The notes under the pieces were generated by a model. It was not told the origin of the DNA and did no database searches. It worked only from the letters and a program-made list of their open reading frames with translations. Both the position numbers and the translations under genes were made by a program. From positions 62,001 to 126,000 of the forward strand of contig JAXMGD010000001.1 of the NCBI GenBank assembly GCA_046347475.1: a DNA stretch of 64,000 bases, in the 5' to 3' direction. Positions 41,876-50,722 of this stretch are shown here, in pieces. Origin of the DNA: CAMCXE01 sp046347475 (GTDB lineage Bacteria > Pseudomonadota > Gammaproteobacteria > Pseudomonadales > Cellvibrionaceae). Numbering within the stretch: position 1 is the stretch's first letter; each line of letters begins with the position of its first letter.

Positions 41876-43420
41876 TTATGGGAAGGTGGTCCAGATGTAT
41901 TTGGCTATGTCGTTAGCGCAGGCTTGGTCACAGGTACCAAATTTTGTCTTTTTGGCAGTGTTAGTCTGAGGCATTTTGGTAACAATATACTTCGCCAGCA
42001 TGGTATAAGATGGTCCTTCAATTAAAGGATCATAAGCATTGCCCGCAGGGAATTCACCGTCTGCTGGCGCGCCAAGAGATGCCATGCTAAATGCGTCGGT
42101 GCCTGCGTGACACTTGACACATCCCTGAGTAGCTGAATTGAATAGAACTTTACCGCGCTCAGCCGATGGCAAGGTCAAACTGTATGCAGAGATATCTGCC
42201 GCCTCAGTTGTTTTAAGTTTTTTCGTCGCACTAGCCTTATATGGCATGTATTTATATAAGTAGTTTTCTAAGTTGAGAGCTTCTGGAAGCAACATGCCTC
42301 CGTAGAGTGTATACATCGTTTTTGTGGGCTCTATGGCTGGATTGACAATGCCTTCAGAAGAAGCAATATCACCCTCTCCGGACCCGCCGTGACAACTTTC
42401 GCATTTAGATGCGTAGAGGGTCGCACCAGTCACAGGGTTACCTACAACACCGCTAGAGCTGCTAGAAGAACTTGAAGAAGAACTGCTGGAGCTTGAGCTG
42501 CTAGAAGAGCTTGAAGAAGAACTGCTGGAGCTTGAGCTGCTAGAAGAGCTTGAAGAAGAACTGCTGGAGCTTGAGCTGCTAGAAGAGCTTGAAGAAGAAC
42601 TGCTAGAGCTTGAGCTGCTAGAAGAACTTGAAGAAGAACTGCTTGAGCTTGAGCTGCTAGAAGAGCTTGAAGAAGAACTGCTGGAGCTTGAGCTGCTAGA
42701 AGAACTTGAAGAAGAGCTGCTGGAGCTTGAGCTGCTAGACGAGCTTGAAGAAGAACTGCTAGAGCTAGACGACGAGCTCACGGTGCCACAGGCGGCGGCC
42801 GTAACGCCCGCTTCTTTAACACCAACGCGGTCGATGTTGGGAAGGCCGGAGGCTGCGGTGGCGCGCAGGGTAATGGTGTGTGCGCCAGCTGGGAGATTTA
42901 GAGTAATGACTTCGTCACTCCAGTTAGTCCAGCTGGTGGTGGAGGTGCCAAGGCCTGATTTTACTTTGGTGCCATCCACCAAAATGTCGTAGCCGCGGGC
43001 AGAGGAGGCGCCGTTAGCGTAGCGCACGGTGCTGGTGTAGGTGCCAGCATTGGCGGCGATTACACTGTAGCTCACGCTGGCATTCAAGGCGTTTTCAGAA
43101 TCGGCATAACCTGTGCCGGTAAAGCCTGAGTAAACAGTGTCCACAACGCCTTTAAAGTTACAGAAGCCAAGAGCGCTCTCTTGGATCCAAAGGCCATAAG
43201 GTACGCCGCCGCTAGAGCTTGAGCTGCTGCTTGAGGAGGATGAACTGGAGGACGAGGATGAACTCGAGCTTGAGCTAGAACTGGAGCTAGAGGATGAACT
43301 CTTGCCGCCTACGCCCGGTAAAATGCCGCCGCCGCAAGCGGTCAGGGTGGTGCTGACGGCACCTAAAATGGCTAAACGCATTGCAAGCGTTTTAACGTTG
43401 CTAAATCTCGTAACAGACAT
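41876..43420 (-). CDS. Lipoprotein: CBM-like domain, poly-Ser linkers, di-haem cytochrome c
   Basis: The 514-residue protein has lipobox TLTAC (Cys29), a first serine tract (about 41-68), a CBM6/35-like sandwich (about 73-205: TYTSTVRYANGASSARGYDI, VDGTKV, W-NWSD, LPAGAHTITLRAT, LPNIDRVGV), a second tract of about 115 serines, and a C-terminal cytochrome c region with two haem sites, CESCH at 340-344 and CVKCH at 434-438. It is probably anchored on the outer membrane, binds polysaccharide and carries electrons. Cytochrome-CBM fusions in Cellvibrio and Saccharophagus are proposed to serve LPMOs or extracellular electron transfer. GGGAG precedes the start. Confidence 0.88.
   Translation of the reverse strand: MSVTRFSNVKTLAMRLAILGAVSTTLTACGGGILPGVGGKSSSSSSSSSSSSSSSSSSSSSSSSSSSSSSGGVPYGLWIQESALGFCNFKGVVDTVYSGFTGTGYADSENALNASVSYSVIAANAGTYTSTVRYANGASSARGYDILVDGTKVKSGLGTSTTSWTNWSDEVITLNLPAGAHTITLRATAASGLPNIDRVGVKEAGVTAAACGTVSSSSSSSSSSSSSSSSSSSSSSSSSSSSSSSSSSSSSSSSSSSSSSSSSSSSSSSSSSSSSSSSSSSSSSSSSSSSSSSSSSSSSSSSSSSSSSSSSSSSSSSSSSSSSGVVGNPVTGATLYASKCESCHGGSGEGDIASSEGIVNPAIEPTKTMYTLYGGMLLPEALNLENYLYKYMPYKASATKKLKTTEAADISAYSLTLPSAERGKVLFNSATQGCVKCHAGTDAFSMASLGAPADGEFPAGNAYDPLIEGPSYTMLAKYIVTKMPQTNTAKKTKFGTCDQACANDIAKYIWTTFP
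42460..42770 (-). repeat. 39-bp tandem repeat encoding poly-serine
   Basis: The long serine tract is encoded by about eight head-to-tail copies of a 39-base unit (13 serine codons), for example from 42481 and again from 42520. The copies use a fixed mixture of AGC and TCN codons and differ at only a few positions, so the tract has grown by unit duplication and not by single-codon slippage. Confidence 0.85.
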
Positions 43421-43920
43421 CGCAATAAACTCCCAGGAGGATATAGTTGTGGTCTAAGAACCCATGTACACCGCGAGAGCTTCCGGCCACTCCGGGGAAT
43501 AATTTAATACTTTATTAATCGGTAACTGGGTTCAGTTATGGAATTACTGGAGGCTCCCAGGTTTGCTTGGAGAGACACTCGCACCGGCGTCATTCTATTG
43601 TGCCGCCGCAGACCTTCCGCGCCGCAGGTCACAATCGGCGGTACGGCCGCAAGGAAATAGCGGGAATGTGTTTTGGGTCACACGAAATTACGGCCTTGAT
43701 CACGAAAAAATATCTGATTATTTTGATTTTTATCGATATTTTTTCAAATCGAATTAGATTTTCGTTAGCAAGAATTTAATTCTGTGCAGAAATGGCCACC
43801 TATAAATCAAACTTTAGTCTTATTTATCGGCGCATGAAAGTGCCGAGGCAGCGTTTTGTAGTAGTAAAACAGCCGATATTTGAGCCTGCGAGCGTTTAAT
43901 AAATCGCCTAAGCCCGCGTA
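43421..43920. other. Intergenic region between CBM-cytochrome gene and fimX
   Basis: No gene is supported. The right half is AT-rich (around 43680-43780), and the left 120 bases form the leader of the CBM-cytochrome transcript. Short frames on the plus strand near 43563 look random. Confidence 0.5.
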
Positions 43921-46032
43921 TTAATTTTCCGTGTCAAAATTAAAATCCATACTTTCGGCTGGCCCTTGCAGGTAATAGCCCTGAATAAAATGTACCCCGG
44001 ATTGCCAGAGTTTTGAGAGCACGCTGGCGTTCTCTACGAAGGGGACTATGGTGATTTTTTCCAGTTGATGGAGTTGGCCCACCAGATCGGCAAGTGCCTT
44101 GGGCTCACTGTGGCCGCTTTGTAATTCTTGTGTAAACGAGCCGTCGACCTTAACGAAATTGGCCGCTAGGTGGCTCAGCACTGCAAAGGGGTGCAGCACA
44201 CAGCCGAAGTGATTAATACACACGTCGCAGCCCAAGGCCTGCAGGGCAAAGGTTAATTCTTTGGCGTGGTTGAGGTTGTTGTTAACGTCCACCTCGTTTA
44301 ACTGAAAAATTAATCCATCGGTTGAGAGTTTGGCCGCTTTAAACGCCACAGCGAGCCAGGGCACGAGGGATTTGTCCTTGATGGAGGATTCGCTTAAGTG
44401 GATGATCATGCGCGTGGGGTGGCCCTTGCCGCGGTGTTCAGCCAGTAATTTTATGGATTCCAATACCACCCAGCGGTCGATGCGGGTCATGGCGCCCATT
44501 TTTTCGGCCACGTCAAAAAACTCCGCTGGCGTTAGGTCTTCGCCGTCGGTTTCTCGCATTCTCAGAAGCACTTCATAGTGTTCTTTGTCCGAGCCGCGCA
44601 GGCTCAAGATAGGCTGGAATAACAGCTTAAAGCGGCCCTGATCGAGGGCTTTTTGCACCATCTGCGCCACTTGTTTTTCATTGTGTTCACGCTCTTGGCT
44701 GGCCTTGACGGCCTCCGGCTCATAGATGCGCGCCAACAGGTTTTTATTCTGCGCCCGCTCCTTGTGGAGCAGTTCGAGGGCTTTAATGGCGTGGGCGATG
44801 GGGGTTTCCGCCGATACGGTGGTGTCGTTGATCAAGCCTATGCCCAGGGCGTAGCCAAACATCAGCGTGACATCGTCCACCGTCACTATGTGCTCACGTA
44901 AATTGCGGCAGATGGCATCGGCGCGCCCCAGGGCGGCGTCGGCAGAAATACTGGGTATCAGCAACATAAAACAATCGTCGCTGTAGCGGCAGAGTATTTC
45001 GCCGCTATGGCAGAGGCTTTTTAAGTGGGCGGCGATGATGCCCAGGGCTATATCGGCCGCCGCGACACCCAGGCGGGTTTGCACTATGCCCAGAAAGTCC
45101 TCTACTTCAATGCTGACCAGGGCTGAGTTGGAGTGTTCGGCCAGTGTGCGGGCGAGCACCTGTTCTAGTTGTTCTACCAGGTGATGGCGGTTGAACAGGC
45201 CGGTGACCACATCTTGATTGCGAATCTGCTGCATCTGGGCCGCCACTTGGACTTCGCCGCGCTGCACGCCGGGCTTCACCACTAACTGCACACAGGTTTC
45301 GTCGTCGTAGAGGGCTTTGCGCACTTCAAAGTTGAGCGCTTTGCCAGTGCCCTCGGCATCTACCACTTGCCAGATGGTGGTGGCTGTTTCTATGTCGTCG
45401 CTTTTGAGTTTGAATTCTTTTAAAAATGCTTTGACCGCGTCCTGTTGTGCGTCGGCGATGACGTCAATAACGGGCAGGGATTCTAAATCTTCTCGGCTGG
45501 AGTAGCCCAAAATGTCGGCAAAGGAGTCGTTAACATAGAGGAACATGCCGTCTTCTTCAAAGGCAATTCCGTCGCGGGAGCTATCCAGCAGTTGCTGGTT
45601 GCGGCGTTCCACCTCTTTTAAGCGACGCTCGGCATAGCGGCGGCCTTGGCGCTCCTCCCGGTTGCTGACTTCTCGGTTGATGACCAATAGCAGATGTTGG
45701 TCTTCATCCATGCATACCACGTCGGCGGCACCTAACTTTAGGCCTTCTACAACGGTGGTGGTGGAGCCCTCTTCGGTGAGCAGTATGACGGGCACATCGC
45801 GGGCGAGACGGCGCACCTGTTTGATGGCGTCCGATGCACTCAACACCTTGGCGGTATCGCCAACCACCAGCAAATCCCAGCTGGCTTCTTGCAGCAGTTT
45901 TACCAGTGCTTCTTCGCTCTCTACCCATTGGGCCCGAACCTGGCGCCCTGCATTGCGCAACAGGCTAATCAGGCGCTCAGCTTCACTACGGCTGTCGTGG
46001 ATAATGAGTAATCGCAAGGTGGCGGGTATCAT
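43921..46032 (-). CDS. fimX: FimX-like REC-PAS-GGDEF-EAL c-di-GMP effector
   Basis: The 703-residue protein has a response-regulator-like domain (1-120), a PAS domain (about 145-255, with FEEDGMFLYVNDSFADILGY), a GGDEF domain (about 265-435) and an EAL domain (about 450-690). Both catalytic sites are degenerate: SDDCF (351-355) replaces GGDEF, and EVL (487-489) and INHFG (606-610) replace EAL and DDFG. This is the FimX pattern: a c-di-GMP binder that controls type IV pilus assembly through PilB and PilZ. The gene next to it is PA4958-like, the same pair as in Pseudomonas. Confidence 0.9.
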   Translation of the reverse strand: MIPATLRLLIIHDSRSEAERLISLLRNAGRQVRAQWVESEEALVKLLQEASWDLLVVGDTAKVLSASDAIKQVRRLARDVPVILLTEEGSTTTVVEGLKLGAADVVCMDEDQHLLLVINREVSNREERQGRRYAERRLKEVERRNQQLLDSSRDGIAFEEDGMFLYVNDSFADILGYSSREDLESLPVIDVIADAQQDAVKAFLKEFKLKSDDIETATTIWQVVDAEGTGKALNFEVRKALYDDETCVQLVVKPGVQRGEVQVAAQMQQIRNQDVVTGLFNRHHLVEQLEQVLARTLAEHSNSALVSIEVEDFLGIVQTRLGVAAADIALGIIAAHLKSLCHSGEILCRYSDDCFMLLIPSISADAALGRADAICRNLREHIVTVDDVTLMFGYALGIGLINDTTVSAETPIAHAIKALELLHKERAQNKNLLARIYEPEAVKASQEREHNEKQVAQMVQKALDQGRFKLLFQPILSLRGSDKEHYEVLLRMRETDGEDLTPAEFFDVAEKMGAMTRIDRWVVLESIKLLAEHRGKGHPTRMIIHLSESSIKDKSLVPWLAVAFKAAKLSTDGLIFQLNEVDVNNNLNHAKELTFALQALGCDVCINHFGCVLHPFAVLSHLAANFVKVDGSFTQELQSGHSEPKALADLVGQLHQLEKITIVPFVENASVLSKLWQSGVHFIQGYYLQGPAESMDFNFDTEN

Positions 46033-46148
46033 GAGCGCGGCGGGTATCCAGAAGAGTTTGAAGGCTAGAAGAGGCGATCAGGGCCGAGCATCCTATCAAA
46101 CTTGCGTGATCGCTTGATATTAGAAACCACAATTTAACCCAGTCAGCA

Positions 46149-47783
46149 TTACCCTGAATTCATGCTAACCGTGAAGTGCCGCACTTTCGCACTGCCGCCC
46201 GTGCACTGATCCAAGCGGCCGGTGGTGATGTTGCCGTCCACCTTCACCCGAATACTGTGCCCGGCCTGGAACGGTAGAGAAGGGGCCAGCAGGGTTTTGC
46301 CACCGGGTTGTTGGTTGCCGGGCAACCAAAAGCCGCGCATAAACGGGCAGAAGTCGCCATCATCCAAGCGTGCACTGAGGGCCAGCGGTTGTGGGTTATT
46401 GGCGAGGCGTTTAAGCCCCACCTGAGGGCCGTCTTTGAGCCTGCGCAGCCAGCGCACCATGCATAGGTTCCAGCTGCGGCGCCCCTGTTCGCGAATGGCG
46501 ATCAGGTCGCCGGCCTCTAGGCGAGCCTCGGTGTCGGCCTGCCACTGTAGGCAATAGCCACCGCTGCTTTGATTGATAATGTGTACATCAAAGACCTGGC
46601 CCAGGCTGTTCTGGGCCTGTTCACGCTGATCGTTTTTACTGCCGAGATTGGCAAAACTGGGCAGGCCCATTTCTACTTCTTCTATTTCGTCTGGCTCCTG
46701 CATGAATTCATCGAAGGTGCGCTCCCCAGCGAGTTGGTAGTGGCACTCAAACAAACCTACGGCAACCTTGGCCACGACGGCGGTGCCGCGACGGTCCATA
46801 TCCCGGTGGGTTTCCCCCTCCCAGGCCTGACAGAGGTGATTGATGAGCGAGATGGGGAGTTCTTCACTGCTGCGCCCTGCCTCAGGCGGGGCGCTGGCTA
46901 GGCGTTGCAGTTGGTTGAGCAGGCGGCTGAAATCTAATGAGCGTACGTCGCCACCCTGGGTTTTAAGGTAGCGATCGCGCCCGAGGGGCGGGCGGTCTGC
47001 ATCTAGGTTGAGCCAGAAGGCGACGTTGGGGTCATCGGCCACCATGGTGGCCAGCTGAATGTGCCCCGCCCAGTTGCCCAGAGCATGAAACACCCGCATG
47101 GCTTCCATGGGGGCCACCTGGTTTAAGCGCGCCACCCCGGCTGCCAGCACCCGCAAGTAGGCTTCGCTGATACTCAGCAGGGGCGCGCCGAGAATAGGGT
47201 CGTTGGCGGTGAGGCTTTCTAGGTCAAAGGCTTCTGCCGTGCGGTAGAGGCTGTGGAGGTGGCGCCAGAGGCCTCGCGGCACTTGGGTATAAAGCTGAAA
47301 GGAGCGGCAGAACAGCAGGCCAAGGGAGGTGAGGGCGCGATGAACAGCGCAGATAAACACATGGCGGCCGTAGTTGTTGGCTTTGTTCGCCGATGCCAGT
47401 TCAAAAACCACTTGGGTGTAGCCGTCGATCAGGTGTTTTTCCAACGCCTGGGCCACTATGGCCGTTTTCTGTGCCGATTCCGACAGGGTGACGGGCTGAT
47501 GCAAATAGGTGAGCGCAAGCCCGGCGATACACTGCTGCACGGCAGGCCGCAGGGTTTCCAAAATCTCGTACTTGGCCAGCGGGTCGGCTTTGAGGCGCAG
47601 CACCTCAGGCAGGGCGTTATAGAGCGCTACCCCCGTTTGGGAGACTTGAGTGGCTTTAAGGTCATCCACCCACTGGGCAACCTTGGCCAGCCGGGCGCCA
47701 CCACAAAAATTCAACTGGGTGGAATCCGGTTCAGGAAGACCCAGGGAGCGAAGCATCAATAGCGGATCAAAAGTGTCTGTCAT
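46149..47783 (-). CDS. PA4958-like conserved protein adjacent to fimX
   Basis: From ATG 47783 (AGG 9 bases upstream) the protein has 544 residues; a start at 47807 is possible. The first 330 residues are helical, with PLAKYEILETLRPAVQQCIA and LTYLHQPVTLSESAQKTAI. The C-terminal part (about 420-540) includes VFDVHIINQSSGGYCLQW, which recalls a PilZ-type NxSxxG motif, though it is not typical. It is in the same direction as fimX and 116 bases before it, so the two probably act together in c-di-GMP control. Confidence 0.7.
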   Translation of the reverse strand: MTDTFDPLLMLRSLGLPEPDSTQLNFCGGARLAKVAQWVDDLKATQVSQTGVALYNALPEVLRLKADPLAKYEILETLRPAVQQCIAGLALTYLHQPVTLSESAQKTAIVAQALEKHLIDGYTQVVFELASANKANNYGRHVFICAVHRALTSLGLLFCRSFQLYTQVPRGLWRHLHSLYRTAEAFDLESLTANDPILGAPLLSISEAYLRVLAAGVARLNQVAPMEAMRVFHALGNWAGHIQLATMVADDPNVAFWLNLDADRPPLGRDRYLKTQGGDVRSLDFSRLLNQLQRLASAPPEAGRSSEELPISLINHLCQAWEGETHRDMDRRGTAVVAKVAVGLFECHYQLAGERTFDEFMQEPDEIEEVEMGLPSFANLGSKNDQREQAQNSLGQVFDVHIINQSSGGYCLQWQADTEARLEAGDLIAIREQGRRSWNLCMVRWLRRLKDGPQVGLKRLANNPQPLALSARLDDGDFCPFMRGFWLPGNQQPGGKTLLAPSLPFQAGHSIRVKVDGNITTGRLDQCTGGSAKVRHFTVSMNSG

Positions 47784-48104
47784 GTGTTGTACCTTTAGCT
47801 CATCCATTAAGTTAACGCGTCCAATCGGGAATTAATTATTGTTGTTAGGTATGCGCAGTTGCCTATTGGCGTGAAAGCCCGGCCGGTACCCTGGTGAAGT
47901 TTACAAGCCGGTGTGTGTTGGCAACTCTGGCGCTTTATCGCGTGCAGAATAACTTTTTAACCGCCTAGGCACAGCCTTATAGCCCGTCGCAGGACGAAAA
48001 AAGCCGAATTTCAGCATCCAATGCCTTACTGCGGCGCACTGTGGCGAGGTTTTAAGCGATATGGTCAATCATACACCGGACTCTAACCAAGTATAGCCGC
48101 CGTT
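47784..48104. other. Intergenic region without recognised features
   Basis: No gene is supported between the PA4958-like gene and epmB. CATTAAGTTAA at 47805-47815 matches the end of the MITE family, but no partner end is close by, so this is not called as an element. Confidence 0.45.
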
Positions 48105-49109
48105 TTAAAAAGGCGTCTTAGAAGCCGCGCCAGCCAGCTCGCGCACCAGGCGCGGGACTAAATAACCCGGCAGGGTTGCAAGTAATTGGGCTTTGATGGC
48201 TTGGGCTTTGTCATCCGCCACGGCAAAGTGGGCGGCGCCGTCCACCTTATCCAGCAGGTGTAGGTAATACGGTAGCACGCCGAATTTCAGCAGTGCGCGA
48301 CTCAAATCTGCCAGCACCCTCGCATCGTCATTAACCCCCGCCAATAACACGCTCTGATTGAGCAGCATGACCCCAATGGCCGCCACACGCTGCAGCGCCG
48401 ATCGAACAGACTCATCGAGTTCGTTTGGATGGTTGGCATGAATGACTAGTACCTTATCCAAGCGACTCGCGCTCAGAATATCTAGCCATTCAGGGCTTAT
48501 CCGGCTGGGCAGCACTATGGGTAAACGGCTGTGAATACGCAGGCGGCTAATGTGGGGAATGGCATCCAATTGCGCGAGCAGCCAAGCAAATTGTCTATCG
48601 CTCACCGCCAGCGGGTCGCCGCCGCTGAGAATCACTTCATCGAGGCTGCTGTCGGCGCGAATGTAGTCCAGTGCCGCCTGCCACTCCTGCCGCCCCGGTG
48701 TGTTCGCTTCATAGGGAAAATGACGGCGAAAGCAGTAACGGCAGTTGATGGCACAGGCGCCGCTGGCCACCAGCAATACACGCCCGGCGTATTTGTGCAC
48801 TAACCCTGGTACGGGGTTAGCGGCGTGTTCATGCAAAGGGTCGCGGCTGTAATCGGCTGGGCTGGTCAGTTCTGCATCAAGCGGAAGAATTTGGCGAAGC
48901 AGAGGATCATGGGGATCGCCGGGGGTGATGCGTGCCAGATAGGACTCAGTTGCGCGCACGGGAAAGGCCTGCGCGGCCTTATTGGCCGCAGGCAGCAGGG
49001 CCGGGTCGAGATTTAAGCGGGCAATGAGTTCGGCTGGGCTGCGCACCAGCTGGCTTAACTCTTCCTGCCAGCTTTTTATGTGCCAAGTTGGGATGGTTCG
49101 GGGTATCAT
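48105..49109 (-). CDS. epmB: EF-P lysine 2,3-aminomutase EpmB
   Basis: EpmB turns (S)-alpha-lysine to (R)-beta-lysine for EF-P modification. The 334-residue protein is a radical-SAM enzyme with CAINCRYCFRRHFPYE holding the CxxxCxxC cluster site, LSGGDPL for SAM and IVLPSRI. It is divergent from efp with a 50-base gap, a common layout, so both promoters share that interval. Confidence 0.95.
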   Translation of the reverse strand: MIPRTIPTWHIKSWQEELSQLVRSPAELIARLNLDPALLPAANKAAQAFPVRATESYLARITPGDPHDPLLRQILPLDAELTSPADYSRDPLHEHAANPVPGLVHKYAGRVLLVASGACAINCRYCFRRHFPYEANTPGRQEWQAALDYIRADSSLDEVILSGGDPLAVSDRQFAWLLAQLDAIPHISRLRIHSRLPIVLPSRISPEWLDILSASRLDKVLVIHANHPNELDESVRSALQRVAAIGVMLLNQSVLLAGVNDDARVLADLSRALLKFGVLPYYLHLLDKVDGAAHFAVADDKAQAIKAQLLATLPGYLVPRLVRELAGAASKTPF

Positions 49110-49159
49110 GTGCGCCTTTTTTTAACCCAAATGTTTGATTAAACCGAGTTGAGGGCAAA

Positions 49160-49729
49160 ATGGCTAGTTATTCTACCAACGATTTTCGCGGCGGCTTAAA
49201 AGTGATGCTCGACGGCGACCCCTGTTCCATCATTGAAAACGAGTTCGTTAAGCCCGGCAAAGGCCAAGCCTTCAACCGTGTAAAACTGAAAAACCTTAAA
49301 ACCGGCCGCACCCTGGAAAAAACCTTTAAGTCGGGCGACACCCTCGAAGGCGCCGATGTGGTCGATCGCGATATGCAGTATCTCTACAACGATGGTGAGT
49401 TTTGGCACTTTATGGAAGTGGAAACCTTCGAGCAGGTGCAGGCCGATGCCGCTGCTGTAGGCGATTCCATCAAATGGCTGAAAGAACAAGACAATTGTAC
49501 TGTCACCCTCTACAACGGTTCGCCACTGGCCGTTGCCGCCGCCAACCACGTTGAGCTGGAAATCATCGAAACCGACCCCGGCCTGCGCGGTGATACCGCC
49601 ACCGGAGGCACCAAGCCTGCAAAACTCTCCACTGGCGCCGTGGTAAAAGTCCCTCTGTTTTTAAGCACCGGTGAAGTTATTCGCGTTGATACGCGCACCG
49701 GTGAATACCTAGGTCGCGTCAACAAATAA
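49160..49729 (+). CDS. efp: Translation elongation factor P
   Basis: EF-P rescues ribosomes stalled at consecutive prolines. The 189-residue protein is full length with three OB-like domains. The loop EFVKPGKGQAF holds Lys34, the residue that receives beta-lysine from EpmA. KSGDTLEGADVVDR and GEVIRVDTRTGEYLGRV are family signatures. The modifying enzymes are on both sides: epmB divergent and epmA 6 bases downstream. Confidence 0.98.
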   Translation: MASYSTNDFRGGLKVMLDGDPCSIIENEFVKPGKGQAFNRVKLKNLKTGRTLEKTFKSGDTLEGADVVDRDMQYLYNDGEFWHFMEVETFEQVQADAAAVGDSIKWLKEQDNCTVTLYNGSPLAVAAANHVELEIIETDPGLRGDTATGGTKPAKLSTGAVVKVPLFLSTGEVIRVDTRTGEYLGRVNK

Positions 49730-49735
49730 GCTTGC

Positions 49736-50671
49736 GTGTTTGCCTCCACTGCAAACATCCCTCAGCTAAAAAAACGCGCGCAGCTGATGAAGCAATTGCG
49801 CGCGTTTTTTTATGCCCGCGATGTATTCGAAGTCGATGTGCCTAGCCTGGGCACATACACCGTCACTGACCCCAACTTGGATGCCATCCGCTGCCAAGTA
49901 GGCGGGGCTACTCGCTACCTGCAAACCTCACCCGAATTTTTCATGAAGCGCCTACTGGCCCAGGGGAGTGGGGATATTTTTTATTTGGGTAAAGCCTTCC
50001 GACAGGATGAACATGGCCACAGGCATCGGCCTGAATTTACGCTTTTAGAGTGGTATAGAAGCGGCTTCAACCACGCAGAACTCATTGCCGAAACCCTGGC
50101 CCTGCTCGCTGAACTAAGCCCAACCACCCCGATGCAGCGGGTGGAGTACGGTGCGCTGTTTGCCCAATCCACCGGTCTTAACCCCCACACCGCCTCGGCG
50201 GCGCAGCTAGAATCCTTCGCTCGGCAGGTGTTGAAGGTGGACTTTAGCAATGAGCCGGTAGATTTTTGGCTGGATCTTATTTTCAGTCATCAAGTGGAGC
50301 CTCAGCTTGCGGATGGCCTGGTGGTGGTAGAGGACTATCCTGCGTGCCAGGCGGCGCTCGCACGGGTGATGGTCAACTCGCAGGGTGAACGGGTGGCCAA
50401 ACGGTTTGAGATTTTTTGGGATCGGCTTGAATTGGCGAACGGCTACTGGGAGCTGACCGATGCGGATGAGCAAGCCAAGCGGTTTGCTGCGGATAATCGC
50501 GCGCGACAACAACGGCATAAATCTCCTATCGAACCGGATGCGAGGCTGTTAGCGGCTCTTACGGAGGGAATACCCGAATGTGCGGGTATCGCAATGGGGG
50601 TTGATCGGCTGCTGATGCGTTTAAGTGGTTGTGCTGACATTGCCCAGGTGATGCCCTTCGCCGATGGCTAA
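49736..50671 (+). CDS. epmA: EF-P lysine ligase EpmA
   Basis: EpmA is a truncated lysyl-tRNA synthetase that attaches beta-lysine to EF-P. The 311-residue protein has motif 2 (FRQDEHGHRHRPEFTLLEWY) and motif 3 (GIAMGVDRLLMRLSG) of class II synthetases and lacks the anticodon-binding domain. The start is GTG 49736. With epmB and efp it gives a complete EF-P module. EpmC, if present, is not here. Confidence 0.96.
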   Translation: MFASTANIPQLKKRAQLMKQLRAFFYARDVFEVDVPSLGTYTVTDPNLDAIRCQVGGATRYLQTSPEFFMKRLLAQGSGDIFYLGKAFRQDEHGHRHRPEFTLLEWYRSGFNHAELIAETLALLAELSPTTPMQRVEYGALFAQSTGLNPHTASAAQLESFARQVLKVDFSNEPVDFWLDLIFSHQVEPQLADGLVVVEDYPACQAALARVMVNSQGERVAKRFEIFWDRLELANGYWELTDADEQAKRFAADNRARQQRHKSPIEPDARLLAALTEGIPECAGIAMGVDRLLMRLSGCADIAQVMPFADG

Positions 50672-50681
50672 GAGCAGGCAT

Positions 50682-50709
50682 AAAAAAACCCGCCGAGGCG
50701 GGTTTTTTA
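50682..50709. terminator. Bidirectional Rho-independent terminator
   Basis: A-rich AAAAAAACCCGCC, loop GA, and GGCGGGTTTTTTA form a perfect stem with T-runs on both strands. It lies between epmA (rightward) and the GH5 gene (leftward), both ending here, and serves both. Confidence 0.93.
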
Positions 50710-50722
50710 TTGGGCGCTGAGG

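Noticed and set aside
42460..42770. Regular 39-bp repeats that could be read as a CRISPR-like array
   Set aside because: The units are contiguous without spacers and encode serine in frame inside the CBM-cytochrome gene.
47805..47815. Single MITE-type end before the PA4958-like gene
   Set aside because: Only 11 bases match and no inverted partner is within 300 bases.
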